NCBI GenBank assembly: GCA_964017125.1
Contig: OZ024915.1
Location: 74,431,767-74,495,766, forward strand
Direction of reading: 5' to 3'
Source: Flabesymbios commensalis
Lineage: Eukaryota > Annelida > Polychaeta > Terebellida > Flabelligeridae
Length of the DNA stretch: 64,000 nt
A program made the translations under genes and the position numbers. A model generated the notes under the pieces. The model was not told where the DNA came from. It saw nothing but the letters and a program-made list of their open reading frames with translations, and ran no database searches. The stretch's first letter is position 1, and the number at the start of each line of letters is the position of its first letter. Below, in pieces: positions 31,569 to 41,182 of this stretch.

Positions 31569-31965
31569 TATTGATTTATTGATTTATTGATTTATTGATT
31601 TATTGAATGAATGAGCGATTGAGCGAGTGAGCGAGTGGGCGGGTGGGTGAGTGGGCGGGTGGGCGTGTGAGCTGGTGGGCGGGTGGGTGGATGGGTGATT
31701 GTGTCGCTCGGTCGTGCGCGAGTGGGCGGGTGGGTGGGTGGATGGGTGATTGGGTCGGTCGGTCGGTCGGTCGGTCGGTCGGTCGGTCGGTCGGTCGGTC
31801 GGTCGGTCGGTCGGTCGGTCGGTCGGTCGGTCGGTCGGTCGGTCGGTCGGTCGGTCGGTCGGTCGGTCGGTCGGTCGGTCGGTCGGTCGGTCGGTCGGTC
31901 GGTCGGTCGGTCGGTCGGTCGGTCAGTCAGTCAGTCAGTCAGTCAGTCAGTCAGTCAGTCAGTTA
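31435..31965. repeat. Mosaic tetranucleotide array GATT > GGGT > GGTC > AGTC
   Basis: One continuous 4-bp-period tract: GATT (31435-31605), then GAGC/GAGT/GGGC/GGGT variants (31606-31756), about 41 pure GGTC units (31757-31922), then about ten AGTC units. Unit 0 lacks it. The RSVG-type frames inside are artefacts of the repeat. Confidence 0.95.
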
Positions 31966-32851
31966 GTGATTAACCAGAATCTCTCTGTGTAATTGAATCT
32001 GTCTGTCATCGGAATTTTATGTCACTCTTCACGCGTCTTCACAGGTCTTCTTTATTATCACCCCACAAAGTATTGTTTCCCAAACCGCGTAGACCGATAG
32101 CTTAGTGGACTTATTTTTTATCAAGTAGTTTCTTCCGAAACTCATCCTGTCTAATTGAATCTGTCAGTGATGAAAATGTTATGCCTCTTCTCACTTCCTG
32201 GAAGGGATTTTATAAAGTGTTTTATTCCACACTATTTTGTGACGTAACTGTTTACTGCTCAAGTTAGACGTTTACCATTTTCTGTCTTATCAGATGTCAA
32301 TCATCATGTTATAATGAAAATCATATTTGTTATTTACACGTCTATTTCACGAAGGCTTCCGTATTTTATATCTTATCTTATAATAATCGGCATCGCTCAG
32401 CATTAATCTTCTGCGTGATGCCGGAGATAATTTATTGAAAATAGTTATCCAACTGGGAAAGTAATAAAATTAATTAAATGTATACATATATAATTATACA
32501 ATTTCCACAATGTTTCCCGCTACTGGAATTTGTCCCAAAGTATCATGTTTGGATGATAAATATTCATGTCACATGTTAAAGGCTGATGGCAATCCCGGCA
32601 TTTCTTGCAAACAAACAGCTTCCGACGAGAAAAAACTGCTACTAGTAATGGTGGCCATGGTAACTGTATTTAACTGTATGATTCATTATCGGCTTCGGAA
32701 ACACCTGCGTCATTATCACTTGAAAAAAAACCCCTCATTTATCACCTTATCCAATTTACTACTGGCAGTAAATAGCCTACTCCATAATATTGGTCTGACT
32801 GACATTGACAGACATCATATCGGCGCAGCGCCGGCATACATGCTGGGATAA
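31966..32851. repeat. Spacer shared with 13430-15070
   Basis: CCAGAATCTCTCTGTG, GTAGACCGATAGCTTAGTGG and CTTGCAAACAAACAGCTTCC have unit 0 counterparts. A 113-codon frame (32510-32851) is not preserved in unit 0 and is not called. GGCGCAGCGCCGG occurs on both sides of the SINE insertion (32821, 33188). Confidence 0.5.
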
Positions 32852-33164
32852 AATGAAATTAATCGGGCTTTAGGCCACCTTTGTGCACATATAGACTAAA
32901 CTGGGCCAGGAGAACCTCCTGAGGCTGGTGAGATGATTGAGATGACACTGTCCTCCAGACACAGGATTCGTAATTTGAGCCCTGGTGATCTGAGGCCGAG
33001 CACGCTGCCTCTCGGTCACGGAGGCTCCCCACAATACTGACTTTCACACGTGGATGGGGAAGAAACACTTTTTGTTTCTTTCAAACCGCCGAGACCGGGA
33101 ACCGAACCCCGAGCTCTGGCGTGAAAAGGCAGCGGTTCTAACCACTACCCTAGGGCCCCCGCCC
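32852..33164 (-). mobile_element. SINE A, full length with 11-bp target duplication
   Basis: TGCTGGGATAA flanks the element on both sides (32841-32851 and 33165-33175). The minus-strand head is GGGCCCTAGGGTAGTGGTTA then GGGGTTCGGTTCCCGG, followed by body and tail ATTAATTTCATTTTA. The perfect target duplication and the closeness to 253-563 indicate recent LINE-dependent insertion. Confidence 0.9.
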
Positions 33165-33175
33165 TGCTGGGATAA

Positions 33176-33613
33176 GGCTGTTTACAACGGCGCAGCGCCG
33201 GTACCAGCGATGGTACAGAGAAACAAAGCGAAAATGCAATGCAAATACAAACATACGGAAATTATAGATCTAGTCTACTGACTCTACTAATTTACCGGAT
33301 ATTGTTGATAACAAAAAATAACAGCGATTTTAAAACCGCTAAAATCAATTAAATATTTTCTCTAATATGACTTAGTTGATTTTGATTAAGACATATAAAC
33401 AGTTCAACATAAACATCTATGTACATGTACAATACTTGTATTTACCAGAATTAGTCAAAATTAAAAGAATACAAATATTGTTTTTTTTCTGTTCATTGTG
33501 ACCATATCTCACAGAATACCTTTTGAGTTGAGTTGATTCCGCAATAATAAAACCCATTATGAACAGAAGGTGTCACATTATGTGCGATGGTAGTGTACAT
33601 GCAAAATAGATCA
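33176..33613. other. No feature seen
   Basis: AT-rich, with a run of T at 33481-33489. No gene or repeat recognised. Confidence 0.4.
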
Positions 33614-33765
33614 GGGGTGCATATTACAAAGAATCCTAACTTTGATCCTATCTCAACTTGCTCTTATTTCCATTACAAAAGTTAGGATTGATCCTAACTT
33701 TTGTAATGGAAATAAGAGAAAGTTGAGATAGGATCAAAGTTAGGATTCTTTGTAATATGCACCCC
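33614..33765. mobile_element. Near-perfect 152-bp foldback MITE
   Basis: GGGGTGCATATTACAAAGAA mirrors TTCTTTGTAATATGCACCCC. The arms run about 75 bp to the centre GTTAGGATTGATCCTAAC, with only one or two mismatches. A diverged relative is at 6518-6664. The high arm identity suggests a young copy, or maintenance by conversion. Confidence 0.85.
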
Positions 33766-33879
33766 AGGTTATTTGTGGCAAAATAACGTGTTCTGCAATC
33801 GTCAATGGTGTCACCCAGCGAAAGTGCCAAGTGTGCGAGAAAATGACGAGAACAAACGAGAGCGTTGATAAAGCCCCCT

Positions 33880-34220
33880 ACAGCAAATAAGATACATTGA
33901 CCCAATGTTGGGTTAATGTTGGCCCAGAATCAAAGAAGTTGGGCCAGCGTTAGCCAAACATTGGCTCAATGTCTCCTGCTTGCCGTTTGATAGCTTCTTA
34001 ACGACAGAAATATTCAACAGCACCTCATATAATATGCTAATTTATGCAGCTCATTGTTTTTATGTCTTTTTTAACAGAGTCACCTGTTGTACAATGAATA
34101 GGTGTTGTGAATACCCAGAAAACACGAACCATTCACCCAATGCTGGTTAAATCTTGGTCTACCGTCTACGACGCTGGCCCAACATTAAACCAACATTGGT
34201 GAATGCCTAGTGTTCCAGAG
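33880..34220. mobile_element. Two CAGCAAACA MITEs
   Basis: 33880-33984: ACCCAATGTTGGGTTAATGT against CAGCGTTAGCCAAACATTGG. 34114-34220: CCCAGAAAACACGAACCATT with GTCTACGACGCTGGCCC. Confidence 0.7.
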
Positions 34221-34297
34221 GGTAGAGGGGCAACCCTTTAGTTCCCGCGTGATTTATTTGTAAGAAAAAACGAGTAACACTAAAAAATCAAACTTTA

Positions 34298-34475
34298 ATA
34301 AGATGTTGTTTCTGTAATTTATTCATGTGATGCTGAAGTTACTAAAAATACATCAACCATATTTGACTTTTACGACGCTGGCCCAGCATCACACCAACAT
34401 TGGGTGAATGAGATGTTGCTTCTGTGATTTATTCATCTGATGCTAAAATTACTACAAATAAATCAACCATTCTTG
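34298..34475. repeat. 75-bp tandem duplication enclosing a MITE half
   Basis: AGATGTTGTTTCTGTAATTT...ATCAACCATATTTGACTT recurs as AGATGTTGCTTCTGTGATTT...ATCAACCATTCTTGACTT. Between them lies ACGACGCTGGCCCAGCATC (34374-34392), half of a CAGCAAACA MITE. Confidence 0.65.
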
Positions 34476-34688
34476 ACTTCAGACATACTTTGCTCCAAAC
34501 TATTAAACGATATGGAGTGTGTATCATTGTCCATGTTACTGTGAACTATAAATATAATGAACACTTCATTTATCGCATATCAAAAGGACATGCTGCAGAA
34601 ATGTAAAATAATTGATAAGCAGAATATATGAATATTAGAACACAGCTCTTGTGGGAAGAAAAGCTTCCCTCGTAGTTGGGTTAAAATC

Positions 34689-34935
34689 TTAACCCTTCTC
34701 CTGCTAGACCCGGATATATATGGGGTTAGGATGTTTTAGATCAATAAAAATATCACCTAATTTTCATAAAAAAAAATTTAATAGATGCTTTGTTGATCCA
34801 ATAATTTAATTTTAGACATGTCTATTTTTCATAAATAGTAATTTTTTCTTCATTTGAAGCTGGAAATTGCGTTAGCAATTCCAGCTTCAAACGAAGAAAA
34901 ATACAATTGAAGCAATTCAGCAGGACAAGGGTTAG
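34689..34935. mobile_element. TTAACCC-ended MITE, 247 bp
   Basis: Left TTAACCCTTCTCCTGCTAG, right CAGCAGGACAAGGGTTAG. The inner stem CATTTGAAGCTGGAAATTGC pairs with GCAATTCCAGCTTCAAACG. Related to the TTAACCCTTT families at 9528 and 25861. Confidence 0.7.
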
Positions 34936-35490
34936 TAACATTGATCAATTATTGGCTCATTACGAATTCATCATGTTGATATATCAATGTTTATTGTAAA
35001 GAGCAAAATAGTTAGCTCATTATCCTTTGGGAAACGAATGAGCATTGTGTAATCATTGGTTAATTGCTAATTGCAAATTGTTTGTCCATTATGTATCATG
35101 CAACCACTAGTTCATTGTATGTTAATCAATAACTGTTCATTGTCTACAATAATTGAACATTAATCCAATGAATGATATGGATAATATCATTTTTGACAAT
35201 TGAACAATAATTGTTCGATTGTCCGGTTAGCAATAATTGGTCAATTGTCAAATTAACATTTTTTGTTCCATTCTTCATGCAACAATCTATCTTTTCTTGG
35301 TATCTTGACAACCCCCTCGATCCCCTCGACCCCCTCGATCCACGGCTCTAGACCATCGACTTAATTTTTTCAGGACATCATCTCGTCAATATTTCTGGAT
35401 ATCAGCCTTTAACAATGCAATATGACAGAAAACTTAGAATGCGGCCTCCAAAGTTGAAACTGTATATAAATTCCGTTCGACTAGTAGTAT
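34936..35490. other. Cryptically simple CAATTG/TTCATTG-rich stretch
   Basis: Many variants of ATTGTTCATTG and AATTGAACAAT occur in both orientations (35010-35260), followed by a small CCCCTCGA tandem (35310-35342). No gene. Confidence 0.4.
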
Positions 35491-35597
35491 CCCAGCAAAC
35501 ACCATTCATTGACCCAATGTTGGTAATACTAAATGTTGGTCCATCGCCTCCGCCCACCATTATACCAACATAATATTCAAAGTCTTGTGTTTGCTGT
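35491..35597. mobile_element. CAGCAAACA MITE with good ends
   Basis: CCCAGCAAACACCATTCATT at the left, CTTGTGTTTGCTG at the right. The centre is GTCCATCGCCTCCGCCC. Confidence 0.75.
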
Positions 35598-36329
35598 GAT
35601 AACATTGATCAGTGGAATTACAACGTACGTGGCATGTTATATTCATGTGGACACTGAGACAGTATAGTCAATGCAATATGACAGAAAACTTTGAATGCGG
35701 CATCCAAGCTCAATATAATTTCTGCCTGACCTGAGGTTATGTGGTCAAAAGTACGCGGTCAATAGCAACATGTACTCAGTATAAGTAGAGGAAGCAGTAC
35801 TCCCATATTCTATACATAGACATTCTATAAAGGTCAATAGCAATGCATTTATTCAGATTCCTTCCTCCTGCTCACCAAAGTCACTCATGGTCGTAATCCT
35901 CCCGTCCCGATTATCATCGGTTTTTCATTGTTTGATTAGCACATTGCGTTTAAACATGTTAAAGATAAAACGTGACATTAATCATTAAGTTTCGAAAATA
36001 GTTGACCTCCGTTTTATCAAACCTGTTCGAATCATTTTCACTGATTTGAAGTTGTGGATCGCGTTATCGAGACACCGCTTCAAGTCAGTAAAAAAGCATA
36101 CAAATATCGTGGCGATTGATGGGTTAAAATACATGATTGTCATTGTTATTAGTTTTTTCGTCAATATCCAGAGTATCACCTTCAATCTATTTTCGAACGT
36201 CATTTTCGGATAATATGAGTAAAGATATATATCCCGAACAGGCTATTTGATTTTTAACCTTTTCAAGCGTGTGAAATTCACATGGTTTTAAGTGATGTAT
36301 TTAGAGATTGGAAAATGACTGGCTGAAAA
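35598..36329. repeat. Block shared with 17110-17240, then hairpin family M5
   Basis: 35650-35830 matches unit 0 (CTGCCTGACCTGAGGTTATG). 36033-36096 is a stem: TTTTCACTGATTTGAAGTTG against GCTTCAAGTCAGTAAAAAAG around GGATCGCGTTATCGAG. Relatives lie at 40765, 42640 and 46285. Confidence 0.5.
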
Positions 36330-36503
36330 ACTAAAGTGAGGTGATGTGTGTCACGTCACATTAACACACACATCAGGACGGCCATGTGTTGATATTCTTC
36401 ACATCCAAACTGCCAGCACCGCGAAACACTAACGCGACGTGATGTGTAACACCCACCGAATCCATACTCCTAGATGTGTGAAAAGAAACAGCAGAAACTG
36501 CTT
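36330..36503. repeat. Hairpin repeat GTGATGTGTGTCACGTCACATTAACACAC
   Basis: One copy near 36338 with a partial one at 36440 (GTGATGTGTAACACCCACC). Same module as 18960 and 55655. Confidence 0.55.
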
Positions 36504-36593
36504 CCCAGAAAATGAACGTGATGTTGAGGCACTGTTGTTGAGACTCTGACCCACAATTAAAACAACATCGGCTCAACTTTCAGGTGTTTGCTA
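36504..36593. mobile_element. CAGCAAACA MITE
   Basis: TTCCCAGAAAATGAACGTG at the left, TCAGGTGTTTGCTA at the right. TGTTGAGACTCTGACCCAC is in the centre. Confidence 0.55.
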
Positions 36594-36894
36594 TAGGTTA
36601 CTTAAACCACCCAATGTCGGAATTACGAAAAATTAAATGGTGTCTCCAGCCGAAAATGGCCATTTGGGCCTCCTGGAGCAATGTTGGGTCACCGTCTGGG
36701 ACTCTGACCTAAGACTGCGCCATCAGAAATAAAATGTCTAGTGCGTACTGGGAGCTTATAGGTCAGGAATTAAAAATGAGAATTATCTGGATGCGAATCT
36801 ATAGTGGACTATAGTCTACAGCTGATTTTGCAAAGTGTCTCCCTCCGCTGCCTGTTTGCAGCTTATATTGCCAGTGTATCCCTCCATGCCACAG

Positions 36895-37038
36895 AAAAGA
36901 CCGATGACACCAGTGAGTGTCGCCGACAGACTGACAAATGAGACAATCTTCACAGAGCAACCGCTTCCCGCGTTTGTCACGTTACGGCGTGTCTTGTTAA
37001 ACAACACCTCGTGGAATGCTCTTTCTTCTTCCGGATGA
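36895..37038 (+). CDS. Exon-like module, possible terminal exon (unit 2)
   Basis: An acceptor-like CTCCATGCCACAG ends at 36894. Then 144 bp stay open to TGA (37036-37038), reading KRPMTPVSVADRL, TNETIFTEQ, FVTLRRVLLNNTSW and NALSSSG. AATAAA follows at 37082-37087. Units 3 and 4 have the same module with exactly the same length, the same stop and the same stop-to-AATAAA distance (41-43 bp), while flanks differ by many indels. The protein is not recognised. On the minus strand a hydrophobic frame (VKIVSFVSLSATLTGVIGLF) is also open, so strand and coding status are uncertain. Most differences between copies change amino acids. Confidence 0.3.
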   Translation, partial: KRPMTPVSVADRLTNETIFTEQPLPAFVTLRRVLLNNTSWNALSSSG

Positions 37039-37159
37039 ATAGCTCACTGCGAGGACAATGCTCTATTGGTAAAATGGCGTGAATAAATGAGCTAGGAAGT
37101 GAGAGAACTGAATTATACAGTATGGGCAGAATAGAGCGATGTGCAACACTGGTGAGCAG

Positions 37160-37690
37160 AGTAGAGTCAGAGTCCAGAACAAGAAAGAAAATAGAAGTGA
37201 AGAAGAGAGCATAACACAACAACAAAGAACACGAAAGAACAGAATAGAGCAGAGTAGAGCAGAGAGCACAGAAAAAACAACAGAACGGGGAAGAGCAGAG
37301 TAAACCGAATAGAACACACTAGAACAGTAGACCTGCAAGATTGAACTGAGAAAAAAACAACACAACAGAACACACCAGAGAAAATATTGATAAAAACAGA
37401 ACAGAACAGAACAGAACAGAACAGAACAGAACAGAACAGAACAGAACAGAACAGAACAGAACAGAACAGAACAGAACAGAACAGAACAGAACAGAACAGA
37501 ACAGAACAAAACAGAACAGAACAGAACAGAACAGAACAGAACAGAACAGAACAGAACAGAACAGAACAGTACAGAACAGAACAGAACAGAACAGAACAGA
37601 ACAGAACAGAACAGGACAGAACAGAACAGAACAGAACAGAACAGAACAGAACAGAACAGAACAGAACAGAACAGAACAGAACCGAGCAGC
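37160..37690. repeat. (CAGAA)n array, homogeneous
   Basis: A degenerate part (37160-37392) is followed by about 59 nearly pure CAGAA units (37395-37685). It directly follows the exon-like module. The CSVLF-type and RTEQN-type frames are repeat artefacts. Confidence 0.95.
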
Positions 37691-37719
37691 ACATTACAGA
37701 GAAGAGCTAATATATTCCG

Positions 37720-38052
37720 TTCTCATTCAAATTGGAGTATGTATATATTTTGGCCATATTTCACTCCCACAGGAATGGTTCGTTGTGATCACATGTATGA
37801 CCTTTGCACGAGATATTTTCTGTGCTGCTGACCTTGTTTGATCGGCCTTGACCTTATTGACTTTTAGCCATCAACATAAACTGTAAATTACTCAACCAAC
37901 GCAGCCACATTGTTCTGTATTTGGTATGGGGGGATTATTCGACCTCAATAGCCTTTACTTGACCTGAATCACCTTCACATGTGATCTCACAATGAATTTG
38001 TCAACAGTGCAGATAACAGTGCAGATTAATCATTTCAATCTTGATATTTATT
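37720..38052. promoter_or_regulatory. TGACCT half-site segment (unit 2)
   Basis: GCTGACCTTGTTTGATCGGC, then CTTGACCTTATTGAC (37826-37862), then TTACTTGACCTGAATCACC. The same order as in units 0, 1 and 3, more diverged. Confidence 0.25.
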
Positions 38053-38256
38053 GGACCTAATAGGTTGATTGTGTCATTATTACCATTAATGTGTTGCCAT
38101 GGTGATTCTGTTCTGTGATGTGAATGATAATCAGAGGTCAACATCTGAGTGACTTTAATCAACAAAGCCATCCACACAGATATGACGGAAATTAACGGAA
38201 ATTGCCGAGTAGGACACGAATAACAGAGGCAGTCCAGGCGAGACATTCATTAAGGT
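38053..38256. repeat. L3 block, shared by units 2, 3 and 4
   Basis: About 200 bp including TGTTGCCATGGTGATTCTG, AATGATAATCAGAGGTCAAC and ACACAGATATGACGGAAATT. Copies at 49193-49395 and 58231-58422 are close matches (over 90% between units 2 and 3 by eye). It is the best conserved long block between these units. Minus-strand frames are interrupted in the other copies, so it is not coding. AGAGGTCAACATCTGAGTGA could be another half-site. Confidence 0.65.
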
Positions 38257-38522
38257 AGAAATTGTGAAGAAGGATTAAACATGTTAAGGGCAATATGTGT
38301 CGGTAATTGGAATGGGCTTTGATATATTAGCAAGAATTTATAAATTCTTGATATTAGCCACTTTTGGGCTATTATATTTTTATAATCCTAATCCACGAGA
38401 GACTATGCTCCAAACTGTTCCAAGGTGGAATTAGCAGATTCTTCAAATGTATTATTGCTCTGTCAAAACGATTTCATTTCCCATGTAATTTACTTTAAAT
38501 TTTTAAATTATACAGTCGTTTT
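38257..38522. other. No feature seen
   Basis: AT-rich, with an inverted pair TTGATATATTAGCAAGAATT/AATTCTTGATATTAG (38319-38357). No gene. Confidence 0.4.
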
Positions 38523-38602
38523 TGCAAAGGATACAAAGGATACAAAAGGATACAAACATTTTATTAGCCCTGGCCTATTGAAGGCATGGGGCACAAACAA
38601 AA
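38523..38602 (-). mobile_element. LINE-like 3' end with (TTTGTATCC)n tail
   Basis: On the minus strand: CATGCCTTCAATAGGCCAGG, then GCTAATAAAATG, then TTTGTATCC repeated three to four times. A short hairpin-bearing end, AATAAA and a short tandem tail is typical of several non-LTR families. No coding part is present, so the copy is strongly 5'-truncated. Confidence 0.45.
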
Positions 38603-38639
38603 TTGCAATGTAACAACATTCAATGAAAACAAGAAAAAC

Positions 38640-39455
38640 AAATCAATCAGATATGGTGTTTAAGTATACATATTAAAAGTGCTGCAAGGGATACTGTTTA
38701 AATATACAAAGTAAATAATCAAATATACATAAAAGTAAATATATTATAAATATACTATGTAATTAAAGTTTTTATATTATAAATATACTATGTATAACAA
38801 TTTTAATCCCATACCTATATAATACATTACAACTTAAATGCCTGTGACAGCATTGTGTCGCTCCACCTCAGTACTGCGCACGCTGGCTGCAGACCGAGGT
38901 CTGGTCAAAATGCTGTCACAAGTAGCGTTGCAAGGTATACTATTCAAATATACAAATAAATCAATTATATATAATAAATATTATAAATACTAAACGAATG
39001 TAACAGCCTTCAAATAGGTTAATTAAGTCAATCATATTTTATGAATTCATGTGAAACAGATAAATTATCAATAGTTATTGTTTTTAAATATGCCATATAC
39101 GTCAAGAAATCCATATTTAAACTACACATTACAACCTAAATGCTTGTGACAGCATTGTGTCACTTCACCTCAGTACTGCGCACGCTGGCTGCAGACCGAG
39201 ATCTGGTCAAAATGCTGTCACAAGAAGTATTGCAAGGTATACTGTTCAAATGTACAAATAAATCAAATATGTATAATAAATAGTTTAAGTGCTAAGTGAA
39301 TGTAACAGCGTTCAAACAGGTTAGTCAAGTCAATCATATTTAATGAATTAAAGCGAAACAGATTATTCATCAGTAGGTATTGTTTTTAAATATGCCATAT
39401 ACGTAAAGAAATCTATATTTAAACTACACATTACAACTTAAATGCTTGTGACAGC
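38640..39455. repeat. 300-bp tandem repeat with internal hairpin
   Basis: CATTACAACTTAAATGC starts at 38825, 39127 and 39428, so the period is 301-302 bp. There are two full units plus parts at each end. Each full unit contains a hairpin: GTGACAGCATTGTG faces CAAAATGCTGTCAC around a GC-rich CTGCGCACGCTGGCTGCAGA. The third copy is cut off within the hairpin. Confidence 0.8.
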
Positions 39456-40394
39456 ACTCGTCTATTATTCCTTAATTTTTTTGTCGCCATTTGAAGCAGA
39501 CAATTGTGCCACAAATAATATTTCAAATAAACACAACTAGTTTTCTATATTTACACCGGCTTAATAAAAGTTAATAGTAAGACTAACGTTACAGCATAAA
39601 TTGGTTGGTAATAAGCCTGAAATGAGGTTCAATTTATAAGCACTTCTTTCTGTGTAGGCCCTTTGTTTATTATATTCTAAAACGTCTGATTTCAAATCTT
39701 GTAATAGCTTAGAAATTAGATTTGTTTATTGTTCATTTTAGATAGATAACCTTGGAAGCAGACTGAGTGAGCCTTCAATCGCTCATACCTTGCACAGGAC
39801 CAGATGTATTTCGATCAGACGTGTGTATCATGAGTCATTGGTGTTAGTTTCAAATCCAGCACACATTACACCATTATGGGCTTAAATGCTGATAACGACT
39901 ACCCCACAAACTACTTGCCTCAAGGCCCTGTGAAGTGATTTCAATTCATCAATATAATTCAGAATGAACTTAGCAGATTATTTAAGTCCACTAATTATCA
40001 GTTATTTTCAAAAATAAAAAGTGAAAATATGCACATTTCTTGGCCTGGGCGGATATCCCACCTCATGACTTCACACACAAAAACCGCCCATTATTGAATC
40101 TGAATTAACATTGAAACTGCATCGGGTATATGTTTCATGTTTCTTGTATTTGTCCATAAGCTGAACTAGATTTCTATTCATTTCAATATGCCCGCATTGA
40201 CAGGGTGAACAAGGGACGAGTGAATGCTAGACGCTGACTAGGAGCGGTCTCAGTGATGGCCATCAATTCTGGTGTTGCACCTGCATTCAGGCAGAGTTGG
40301 ACCGGCGTTCCGTGTTGACTTTGGTCAGTTTTGTAATATCATACAATACATCATCAGCTACATATACATGTACATGTATTATAACCAGCCAAGC
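39456..40394. other. No feature seen
   Basis: AT-rich, unique in this window, with a short TACATGTACATGTAT tract at 40364. No gene or element recognised. Confidence 0.4.
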
Positions 40395-40587
40395 ATGTCT
40401 CCACCTTTTGACGTCACGATTTAGCCCCGCCCCCTACTTTTTCCTTTGGGAAAATCGTTCCCAGTGAGTTAAAAATGGGAGCTGAGCACTCTAATATTCA
40501 AAAAGTCATCTAAAATTGTATGAAATATGACATTGTGCGGAGTAGGTCTGGGGACTACATGGGGCCTTTAATTAACCCAGTCCGGCC
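40395..40587. promoter_or_regulatory. CRE plus GC-box patch
   Basis: TGACGTCA (40409-40416) is followed by GCCCCGCCCC (40425-40434) in otherwise AT-rich DNA. The stretch ends CATGGGGCCTTTAATTAA, which resembles a TTAA-type element end. It could be a promoter patch or part of an unlisted MITE. Confidence 0.2.
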
Positions 40588-40690
40588 TAGCAGACAGTAA
40601 TTGTTGACCCATTGCTGGTTTAATGTTGGGCCCATGTCGTAAACGGTAGCCCAACAGCAAAGCCGCATTGGGTCAATGTATGGTGACCAG
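40588..40690. mobile_element. CAGCAAACA MITE
   Basis: TTGACCCATTGCTGGTTTAA mirrors AAAGCCGCATTGGGTCAA. The centre is CATGTCGTAAACGGTAGCCC. Confidence 0.7.
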
Positions 40691-41052
40691 CTTTCAAACA
40701 TGCTAAATATAAAACGCGAAATCAGTCAACAAGATTACAAAATCGTAGACCTCGATTTTGCAAATCTGAATAGTTTTCACTCACTCGAAGTTGTGAATCT
40801 CATCAGCGACACACAACTCAAATTTGAATGAAATAACTTGTATCGGGGGTTACATCGTATTTATAGGAATGACAGACAAAACAATTAAACGCATCTAATT
40901 TTCAAATCTTTTAAATCCATTCAAATAACAATCACGATTTTGGAGGAATTGTACACAAAAGTTCAATTATTTAGTAATCAATAAATAAATAAATAATGAA
41001 GTTAGTAGGCCTACTGATGTTATAATTATGTCAAGCAAGATAGAAGACACAG
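40691..41052. repeat. Hairpin family M5, copy 2, and AT-rich spacer
   Basis: TTTTCACTCACTCGAAGTTG against ACACAACTCAAATTTGAATG (40770-40830). Upstream text parallels 35950-36030 (AAACATG, then TAAAACG). The rest is AT-rich. Confidence 0.45.
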
Positions 41053-41182
41053 CCCACTGGGCACACTACGTTGCACAAGCGTTGAATGAATGTCAATATT
41101 AGGCAAAAATACGTAGTTGCGACGTGAAATCAACGTCAATGACGTTGATTCAACGTCGCAACAACGCCGTGTGCTTAGTGGG
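41053..41182. mobile_element. Palindromic MITE, second copy of 17026
   Basis: CCCACTGGGCACAC at the left, GTGTGCTTAGTGGG at the right. TCAACGTCAATGACGTTGA is in the centre. The left arm carries extra sequence. Confidence 0.75.

Larger units (their letters stand above)
19833..36894. other. Unit 1 of the long tandem duplication
   Basis: Begins with a damaged copy of the exon-like module, then the AGAAC array (19980-20397). It is then collinear with unit 0 as listed there. Unit-specific gains include the MITE at 23366, the CRE minisatellite at 28650, the Harbinger-like element at 30118, the tetranucleotide mosaic at 31435 and the SINE at 32852. Confidence 0.7.

Noticed and set aside
32510-32851. 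113-codon frame with a hydrophobic stretch
   Set aside because: It ends at the SINE insertion and is not preserved in the unit 0 counterpart near 15000; no domain recognised.
36816-37007. Minus-strand membrane protein exon (KIVSFVSLSATLTGVIGLF)
   Set aside because: The frame is open in units 2 and 3 but has no signal for splicing or polyadenylation on that strand, whereas the plus strand has an acceptor-like tract, stop and AATAAA. Kept only as a caveat.
38001-38246. 81-codon minus-strand frame over the L3 block
   Set aside because: The unit 3 copy of the same block has stops in this frame, so the conservation is not at the protein level.
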